DNA from: Planctomycetota bacterium
GTDB taxonomy: Bacteria; Planctomycetota; UBA8742; SKZP01; JAIOTL01
Reading direction: 5' to 3'
Assembly (NCBI GenBank): GCA_021106775.1
Contig: JAIOTL010000123.1
Coordinates: 1 to 11,956, forward strand
Length of the DNA stretch: 11,956 nt
Shown: one piece after another, positions 7,288 to 11,956 of the stretch
How positions within the stretch are numbered: the first letter of the stretch is position 1
How the letters are laid out: each line of letters starts with the position of its first letter
Translations under genes and position numbers: made by a program
Notes under the pieces: generated by a model
The model's database searches: none
What the model was told of the DNA's origin: nothing
What the model saw: only the letters and a program-made list of their open reading frames with translations

Positions 7288-7728
7288 GTGATTACTGAAG
7301 TGAGAATTAAACTTATTGATCCGAACATGAAACGTTCAACGCCTTCGGATGAAAAGCTTCTTGCATTCTGTAGTATTACCATCAACAATGCGTTTGTAAT
7401 CCGCGACCTGAAAATCATCAACTCGCACAAAGGTCCATTCGTAGCAATGCCTTCCCGCAAGCTGTCAGATAGATGTCCCAGATGTCATACTAAGAATCAT
7501 CTCAGGTCAAAGTATTGCAACGAATGCGGACTCAGATTAAATCCTGACAGGTCAGCCAAAGATTCAAGAGGAAGAGCCAGATTGCATGCAGACATAGCCC
7601 ACCCTATTAACACCGAAACTCGAAATATGCTGCAGAAAACCGTATTGGATTCATTTGACCGTGAAATGGAACTTTCCAAAGAATCAGGATATATCCCTGC
7701 TAGTTTTGATGAAGATTTAATAGAGTAA
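7288..7728 (+). CDS. spoVG: SpoVG-family regulator with an inserted zinc ribbon
   Basis: A SpoVG homologue of 146 residues from the GTG at 7288, against roughly 85-100 for typical SpoVG. The N-terminal core begins ITEVRIKLI as in SpoVG (usual form xxTDVRxR), continues with [19 protein letters not shown] (about 26-45), and has [10 protein letters not shown] at 49-58. The second core part, DIAHPIN-x-x-TR at 102-111, normally follows almost at once. Here about 40 residues intervene and carry C63-P-R-C66 and C77-N-E-C80, a rubredoxin/zinc-ribbon-like four-cysteine knuckle. SpoVG proteins bind nucleic acid and regulate gene expression, including sporulation and envelope-related genes in Firmicutes; no sporulation role should be assumed here. 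The gene follows ispE, as in the B. subtilis ispE-purR-yabJ-spoVG order. The last 25 residues are acidic. Confidence 0.88.
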   Translation: MITEVRIKLIDPNMKRSTPSDEKLLAFCSITINNAFVIRDLKIINSHKGPFVAMPSRKLSDRCPRCHTKNHLRSKYCNECGLRLNPDRSAKDSRGRARLHADIAHPINTETRNMLQKTVLDSFDREMELSKESGYIPASFDEDLIE

Positions 7729-8029
7729 ATCGAAAAACTCACAATTCCTTTTGTTGCATTAATTTGATTTTTCGAGCAAAATATTGTTAATTTATAGAAC
7801 TTCTTATCGAAATTAATGGTTATATCAGTAAGAAAATATTTGATGAGATTTTGCTAATACGCAACATGTAGTATTTATGTCAAATTATTATTGTGCAAAT
7901 ATGGTTTTTTGTGTATAATGTTACTATTTATTGAAGTTATAGTATCTTATGGAGAATAATCTCAATAGTTCGTGATTATATGATAATTATGATATTAAAA
8001 TAGACTGAAATTAATTGGAAAGTGTTATC
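7729..8029. other. AT-rich intergenic region between spoVG and the HNH gene
   Basis: About 300 bp with no convincing coding frame, tRNA or repeat array. It holds a weak inverted repeat just after spoVG, TCGAAAAA (7730-7737) with TTTTTCGA (7768-7775), enclosing 30 bases. That may act as a poor terminator. A promoter-like element lies further on (7891-7919). It is visibly more AT-rich than the neighbouring genes. Confidence 0.6.
7891..7919 (+). promoter_or_regulatory. Probable sigma-70-type promoter of the HNH gene
   Basis: A perfect TATAAT (7914-7919) lies 17 bp after TTGTGC (7891-7896), which keeps the TTG of the -35 consensus. Transcription would start near 7926, leaving a leader of about 100 bases before the ATG at 8030. 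Confidence 0.45.
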
Positions 8030-8623
8030 ATGAGTCTGCTATCTCAACCGGCGCTAGTCTTAAATAAATCGTGGATTGCCATTACAACTACGACAGTTAA
8101 GCGTGCTTTAACACTTGTTTATGGTGGTGACGCTAAAGTCGTTGAGCCTGTTTCTTATGCTACTTTCGATTTCAGTTCGTGGAGTGAGCTTGGAGTTGCA
8201 CAGAATCAAGAGTTCATTCAAACGGTTTCGCTTAGAATTCGGGTTCCCGAAGTAATTTTGCTCTCAGTTTACAACGGCTTACCTCAAATGGAGGTTGTAT
8301 TTTCGCGCAGAAACTTATATCGCAGGGATAATTATACATGTCAGTACTGCGGTATTAAGCCCGGTTCAGAGGAATTAACTATAGACCATATTATACCGAG
8401 ATCTTTTGGCGGTGTATCAAACTGGGAAAACTGTGTGCTTGCGTGCATCAAATGCAATCATCGAAAAGGTAATAAATCACCGGAATCTCTGGGAATGCAC
8501 CTTAGGAAGAAGCCTATGAAGCCTGGTTGGACACCGACGATGAAAATCACGTACAGCAGGCGTAGAATAGCATGGGAGAAATTTCTCTCCGACAAGTACT
8601 GGAATATTGCTCTTGAAGAATAG
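8030..8623 (+). CDS. HNH endonuclease family protein (stand-alone)
   Basis: A 198-residue protein from the ATG at 8030, with GGAA at 8017-8020 as a modest ribosome site. A TTG at 8015 is possible but less likely. The N-terminal half (about 1-95) has the conserved pattern L-V-L-N-K-S-W near residue 9, a TTVKRALTLVY segment at 21-31, and F-x-x-SW, then VSLRIRVPEVILL at 66-78 and FSRRN at 91-95. This upstream domain characterises one widespread HNH family of unknown job. The HNH/zinc module follows: C104-Q-Y-C107, D119-H120 in the IDHIIPRS segment, W132-E-N134, C139-x2-C142, and N143-H144-R-K-G146. All expected metal and catalytic residues are present, so it should be an active nuclease or nickase. 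It stands alone with no methylase, restriction subunit, intron or transposon signs, and base composition resembles the flanking genes. Confidence 0.9.
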   Translation: MSLLSQPALVLNKSWIAITTTTVKRALTLVYGGDAKVVEPVSYATFDFSSWSELGVAQNQEFIQTVSLRIRVPEVILLSVYNGLPQMEVVFSRRNLYRRDNYTCQYCGIKPGSEELTIDHIIPRSFGGVSNWENCVLACIKCNHRKGNKSPESLGMHLRKKPMKPGWTPTMKITYSRRRIAWEKFLSDKYWNIALEE

Positions 8624-8679
8624 ATTTTTTACTTGCCAGCAGAAATATTTTGTTATTTTGCATACCTTCAAAATCTGAA

Positions 8680-8707
8680 TTGTTAGAATATCAGGTTATT
8701 AGATAAT
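8680..8707 (+). promoter_or_regulatory. Possible promoter of iorA
   Basis: TTGTTA (8680-8685), a 16 bp spacer and GATAAT (8702-8707, 5 of 6) form a plausible sigma-70-type promoter. The start would be near 8714, about 100 bases before the iorA ATG. The 190 bp gap after the HNH gene shows no strong terminator. Confidence 0.33.
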
Positions 8708-8813
8708 ATTTTTATGTGCTTGATAAAAGGAATTTGATTAGATTGGAATTTCCTTGTAAATCAGTCATGTTTTACTAAAATTGTCGCAAATAAAATGCTT
8801 TGAAAGGAATCCG

Positions 8814-10568
8814 ATGGAAGCAACTGATGTCAAAAGCAAAGTCCTTTTGTCCGGTAATGAAGCGATTGCGCGTGGTGTGTGGGAAGCGGGTGCTAAATTC
8901 GCCTCAGCATATCCAGGCACACCATCAACTGAAATCGTTGAGAACATTAAACTATATAAAGAAATATTCTCGCAGTGGTCGCCAAATGAGAAGACGGCGT
9001 TTGAAGCAGCATTCGGAGCGGCGGTTGGTGGGCATCGGTCTCTGGCAGCAATGAAACACGTCGGTCTTAATGTTGCCATGGATCCTTTCATGACAAGTGC
9101 ACAGGCAGGGGTAAACGCTGGTTTCGTCATTGTTGTTGCGGATGACCCGGCTATGCATTCGTCGCAAAATGAGCAGGATTCGAGGATTTTGGCTAAATTC
9201 GGTCGCGTCGGCATGCTTGAGCCCGCAGATTCACAGGATTCATTAGAATTCGTGAAACTTGCCTTTGAACTATCAGAAAAATTCAATCTGCCGTTCATCG
9301 TTCGTATGACAACGCGTGTTTCGCATTCGAAATCACTGGTGAAAATTTCCGAGCGAGTCGAGGTTGAGGATAAGGAATTTGATATGCCGTTCCAGCGTTT
9401 CGTTATGCTGCCCGGCAATGCCCGAGTGCTAAACGTCGAAGTTGAAAAGAAACTTGCAAACCTGCGCGAATTTTCAGAAGAATTTAACCGAAAAGGTCTT
9501 CGGATTAAGGACAAGAAGATTGGTGTCGTAACCTCAAGCGTGGCATCACTTTATGCGATGGAAGCATATCCCGAAGCATCAATGCTAAAACTTTCGATGA
9601 CTAACCCGATACCCGAAAAACTGCTAAAAGAATTTTCGGAAACGGTTGATGAAGTTCTGGTTATCGAAGAACTTTTGCCGTTCATTGAGGACGAAATGCT
9701 GCGACTCGGTTGTACCAACGTTAAGGGTCAGGAACTTTTCTCAAAGCTTGGGGAGCTTAACGTTGAAACGATTAGCCCAAAGGATAATACCGATGTTGTC
9801 GAAGCTAAAAAGATAGAAATGCCGTCGCGTCCGCCTGTTCTTTGTGCAGGCTGTTCGCATCGCGGCGCATTCACAGTTCTAAAGCAGTTGAAAGCGATTG
9901 TTTCTGGGGATATCGGCTGTTACACGCTTGGCGCACTGCCACCTATTCAAAAGATGAATTCCTGCCTGTGCATGGGCGCGAGTCTTGGTATTGCCAACGG
10001 TTTGTATCGTTCGATGCCTGAGGACAAGAAAGATAAACTTGTTGCATTAATTGGTGATTCAACGTTTTGGCACTCCGGCATGGCTGGTTTGCTTGATGCG
10101 GTTTACAACGACATGAAGTACACGCTTGTTATTCTCGATAATTCAACAACCGCGATGACCGGGCATCAGGATAATCCGAGCACTGGTAAGCATGTGGACG
10201 GCTCACCTGCTCCGAAGACAAGTTTTGTTGAGTTTGCGAAGTCAATCGGCGTGCAGTACGTTGAGAAGTGCAATCCGCTTGATTTGACGCAGACAAAGGA
10301 AGTAATCAAGGGTGCAATGGAATTTGACGGAATTGCGGTGGTTATTGCTGTCGCACCGTGTGTTACAGGCGATAGAAGTGCTATCATGAAGCCTTATGTT
10401 GTTGATGCGGAGAAGTGTACAGCGTGTGGCGTCTGCTTCAAAATCGGCTGCCCCGCAATAATTAAGGAGATTGATTCAGGTAAAGCGATTATTGACCCGA
10501 TTTTGTGCACCGGCTGTTCAATTTGTGCTCAGGTCTGCAAGTTCGACGCCATCTCCCAAGTCGATTAG
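8814..10568 (+). CDS. iorA: Indolepyruvate ferredoxin oxidoreductase, alpha subunit (IorA)
   Basis: A 584-residue IorA, the catalytic subunit that oxidatively decarboxylates aryl-pyruvates from aromatic amino acid breakdown to aryl-acetyl-CoA and passes electrons to ferredoxin. Start at 8814: AAAGGAA (8803-8809) lies 4-5 bases upstream, whereas the in-frame TTG at 8781 has no such site. Seen in order: the N-terminal pyrimidine-binding domain with LLSGNEAIARG at 11-21, YPGTPSTE at 33-40, WSPNEK at 55-60 and the HSSQNEQD hallmark at 115-122; the central domain (about 230-325); the C-A-G-C-S-H-R segment at 344-350; the thiamine-diphosphate motif starting at GDS 414-416 and reaching D442-N443. 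Two ferredoxin-type clusters close it: C535, C538, C541, C546, and C565, C568, C571, C575. The partner gene iorB, usually next, is absent here; iorA converges with rplY instead. Confidence 0.95.
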   Translation: MEATDVKSKVLLSGNEAIARGVWEAGAKFASAYPGTPSTEIVENIKLYKEIFSQWSPNEKTAFEAAFGAAVGGHRSLAAMKHVGLNVAMDPFMTSAQAGVNAGFVIVVADDPAMHSSQNEQDSRILAKFGRVGMLEPADSQDSLEFVKLAFELSEKFNLPFIVRMTTRVSHSKSLVKISERVEVEDKEFDMPFQRFVMLPGNARVLNVEVEKKLANLREFSEEFNRKGLRIKDKKIGVVTSSVASLYAMEAYPEASMLKLSMTNPIPEKLLKEFSETVDEVLVIEELLPFIEDEMLRLGCTNVKGQELFSKLGELNVETISPKDNTDVVEAKKIEMPSRPPVLCAGCSHRGAFTVLKQLKAIVSGDIGCYTLGALPPIQKMNSCLCMGASLGIANGLYRSMPEDKKDKLVALIGDSTFWHSGMAGLLDAVYNDMKYTLVILDNSTTAMTGHQDNPSTGKHVDGSPAPKTSFVEFAKSIGVQYVEKCNPLDLTQTKEVIKGAMEFDGIAVVIAVAPCVTGDRSAIMKPYVVDAEKCTACGVCFKIGCPAIIKEIDSGKAIIDPILCTGCSICAQVCKFDAISQVD

Positions 10569-10603
10569 CTTTTCGTTCAACTTACTAACAACATCAAAAT
10601 AAA

Positions 10604-10635
10604 AAAAGGATATGAAATATTATTCATATCCTTTT
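10604..10635. terminator. Strong bidirectional terminator between iorA and rplY
   Basis: A perfect 13-bp stem (10604-10616 with 10623-10635) and a 6-base loop lie between the two convergent genes. Read on the minus strand it is followed by a 7-T run, a textbook intrinsic terminator for prs-rplY. On the plus strand, a TTTT and further T-rich sequence follow, so it can also end iorA transcripts. Confidence 0.88.
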
Positions 10636-10644
10636 CAAATTTGA

Positions 10645-11316
10645 TTATTTTTCGGTGTCGTTGGATTCGAGTTGCTCTTTTTCGGTGAGAACCTCAGGTT
10701 CCTTCTGCATCCCCTCCTGAAGCTGAGCATCCGCTTCAATCTCATCCTCACCCTTGGGTGGATGACAAATCAGCACCAACTCCTCAGGATTATCAATGAG
10801 TTTATACTTTTTATCAATCGGTAAATCCTTGAAAAGCCGACGGTCTGAGGCTGCCAGCTCTGCAACATCAATCACAATCGACTCAGGAATGTCATTCGCC
10901 GGGCACTCAAGTGCTACCATATTCTTCAAATGCTCAATTGCTCCACCAGCCTTAACGCCGACAGCATTCTCCGCATTCTTCAGAATAATCTCAACATTCG
11001 TCTCAACCATATCACCAAGCGAAATGCGCATCAAATCAAAATGCAGCAAATACTCGCCCCATGTGTCCCACTGAATATCCTTAAACATGGCATAATCTTT
11101 GCCCTTATCCTTTTTGCCGTCAATTTTCAATTCAACCACAGTCTGCTTGCTTGTTAACAGTTTATATACGTCAACTTCTTGAACAGTAATAAATTCGTTG
11201 TCTTTGCCCTTACCGTAAATTACGCCGGGTATATTTTCCCTGGTCTCGCGGATTTTCTTCATTGCATTGCTGCCTGTTTCTTGTCTCAATGCTGCTTTTA
11301 AGATAGGTACGTCCAT
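10645..11316 (-). CDS. rplY: Large ribosomal subunit protein bL25, CTC form
   Basis: The long, CTC-type bL25 that binds 5S rRNA in the large subunit; in Bacillus its homologue Ctc is a general-stress protein. From the ATG at 11316 it has 223 residues. The N-terminal L25 domain shows LKAALRQ near 6-12, the R-E-x-IPGVIYGKG segment at about 26-37, FKDIQWDTW near 83-91 and LLHFDLMRI at about 94-102. The C-terminal TL5-type beta domain shows V-K-AGGAIEHL near 123-133 and CPANDIPESIVIDVAEL at 138-154. The last 30 residues form an acidic tail, common in CTC proteins. CCTTCC on the plus strand (11324-11329) is a GGAAGG ribosome site 7 bases upstream, favouring 11316 over the TTG at 11331. It is 38 bp behind prs and probably co-transcribed with it, as in B. 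subtilis prs-ctc. Confidence 0.94.
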   Translation of the reverse strand: MDVPILKAALRQETGSNAMKKIRETRENIPGVIYGKGKDNEFITVQEVDVYKLLTSKQTVVELKIDGKKDKGKDYAMFKDIQWDTWGEYLLHFDLMRISLGDMVETNVEIILKNAENAVGVKAGGAIEHLKNMVALECPANDIPESIVIDVAELAASDRRLFKDLPIDKKYKLIDNPEELVLICHPPKGEDEIEADAQLQEGMQKEPEVLTEKEQLESNDTEK

Positions 11317-11323
11317 TTTTATG

Positions 11324-11329
11324 CCTTCC
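11324..11329 (-). promoter_or_regulatory. Ribosome binding site deciding the rplY start
   Basis: On the minus strand this reads GGAAGG and lies 7 bases before the ATG at 11316. It sits too close to support the TTG at 11331. Confidence 0.55.
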
Positions 11330-11354
11330 AATTATTGTTATATACGAATTATGG

Positions 11355-11956
11355 TTAATTAGTTTTAAACAGGCTTGATACCGACTCGCCAGAATGAATT
11401 CGCTTTATCGCTTTGCCGAAAAACTCAGCAGTTGACAAAATCGCAAGCGTGTCAAAACGTTTGGTTTTTGGAATCGGGATAGTGTCAGCGACAACAACCT
11501 CTTTAACCTCTGATGCCGCTAGCTTCTCAACTGCTTGCCCCGCAAAAACCGGATGCGTTGCCGAGAGATAAACATCCTTGGCACCCTGATTCTTTGCAGT
11601 CTCAATTGCCTGCACAATCGTCCCACCAGTTGCAATCATATCATCGGGTATCAGAACATCCTTGTCCTTAACTGTGCCGATAATTGCCATGACATTGGTC
11701 TCGGTGTCGGAGATTCGACGTTTGTCGATGATGGCAAGCGGAATATCAAGATGCTTGGCGAAAAACCCCGCACGCTTGCTTGAGCCTACATCAGGTGCAA
11801 GAATCGCAAGATTTTCAGTAATTTTTTTCAAATCGCGGAAATAATCGAGGAAAAGCGTATTGGCATACAGATTATCAACCGGAATGTCGAAAAATCCTTG
11901 AATCTGCTCGGCATGCAAGTCCATGGTGAGAACTCGGTCGGCACCGGCATGAGTCA
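11355..11956 (-). CDS. prs: Ribose-phosphate pyrophosphokinase (PRPP synthetase), N-terminal part beyond the window
   Basis: Transfers pyrophosphate from ATP to ribose 5-phosphate, making PRPP for nucleotides, histidine and tryptophan. The frame is open to the right edge. The ATG at 11924 is internal: codons before it read THAGADRVLT, which joins the conserved MDLHAEQIQGFFDIPVDNL segment, so about 120 N-terminal residues are missing. Counting from that internal Met: PDVGSSKRA at 44-52, IDKRR at 66-70, the PRPP-binding loop DDMIATGGT at 93-101, and the IPKTKRFDTLAILSTAEFF-type C-terminus near 151-169. In the loop the usual third aspartate (DDMID-T) is Ala97. Alanine occurs there in other phosphoribosyl loops such as adenine phosphoribosyltransferase, so activity is likely but altered tuning is possible. 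It is followed by rplY after 38 bp. Confidence 0.95.
   Translation of the reverse strand, partial: THAGADRVLTMDLHAEQIQGFFDIPVDNLYANTLFLDYFRDLKKITENLAILAPDVGSSKRAGFFAKHLDIPLAIIDKRRISDTETNVMAIIGTVKDKDVLIPDDMIATGGTIVQAIETAKNQGAKDVYLSATHPVFAGQAVEKLAASEVKEVVVADTIPIPKTKRFDTLAILSTAEFFGKAIKRIHSGESVSSLFKTN

Noticed and set aside
8030..8623. HNH protein as a homing endonuclease or part of a mobile element
   Set aside because: No intron, intein, terminal repeat, target duplication or transposase is nearby, and the gene does not interrupt another gene.
8727..8755. AAGGAA / TTCCTT inverted repeat and repeated GGAATTT before iorA
   Set aside because: The stem is only 6 bp around a 17-base loop and the direct repeat is short. 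This is expected by chance in AT-rich DNA.
8765..9514. Long open frame on the minus strand opposite iorA
   Set aside because: It lies opposite the well-conserved IorA coding region, has low-complexity Ser/Thr/Arg-rich translation and matches no family. It is a shadow frame.
1..11956. CRISPR array, tRNA, rRNA or known riboswitch
   Set aside because: No regularly spaced repeats, cloverleaf or recognisable RNA gene was seen by reading both strands. A covariance-model scan (Infernal/tRNAscan) would be the decisive check.

Overview
The window is a gene-dense, moderately AT-rich stretch of a bacterial chromosome that is almost entirely housekeeping genes. It suggests a peptidoglycan-building bacterium using the MEP isoprenoid route (IspE). 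It encodes FtsQ, a PilZ-domain protein, SpoVG and a CTC-type bL25. The gene mix (spoVG, prs-ctc, a stand-alone IorA-type oxidoreductase, an HNH protein of a type I associate with several under-sampled phyla) fits a poorly sampled, probably anaerobic or fermentative lineage. I cannot name the phylum from sequence alone. No tRNA, rRNA, CRISPR array, insertion sequence or phage gene was seen.

Layout, left to right. (1) Positions 1-929: the 3' part of a gene fusing phosphopantetheine adenylyltransferase (CoaD) to a COG4339-type HD phosphohydrolase domain; its start lies outside the window. (2) Positions 1063-6106: a reduced dcw-like run murC-murB-orf93-pilZ-ddl-ftsQ, all on +, with short gaps and strong Shine-Dalgarno sites. 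Two small non-canonical genes, one a PilZ protein, sit between murB and ddl, and no ftsA or ftsZ follows ftsQ. (3) Positions 6130-7728: ispE, then spoVG with a four-cysteine zinc ribbon inserted in its core. (4) Positions 7729-8623: an AT-rich intergenic stretch with a plausible promoter, then a single HNH nuclease gene. (5) Positions 8814-10568: iorA, with no iorB after it. (6) On the minus strand, prs (cut by the window edge) followed by rplY/ctc, converging on iorA at a strong hairpin terminator (10604-10635).

How the genes fit together. MurB and MurC make UDP-MurNAc-L-Ala, Ddl makes D-Ala-D-Ala, and FtsQ belongs to the divisome that directs septal wall synthesis. IspE feeds isoprenoid synthesis, including the undecaprenyl carrier. 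CoaD supplies CoA and Prs supplies PRPP. In Bacillus subtilis, ispE, purR, yabJ, spoVG, glmU, prs, ctc and pth form one co-directional neighbourhood. Here ispE-spoVG and prs-ctc are both present, but the second pair is inverted and HNH plus iorA lie between, so this looks like a rearranged relic of that neighbourhood.

The most interesting items are the CoaD-HD fusion, the zinc-ribbon SpoVG, the PilZ gene inside the wall-synthesis cluster and the rearranged ispE-spoVG/prs-ctc block. I saw no defence system or other clearly new multi-gene system.
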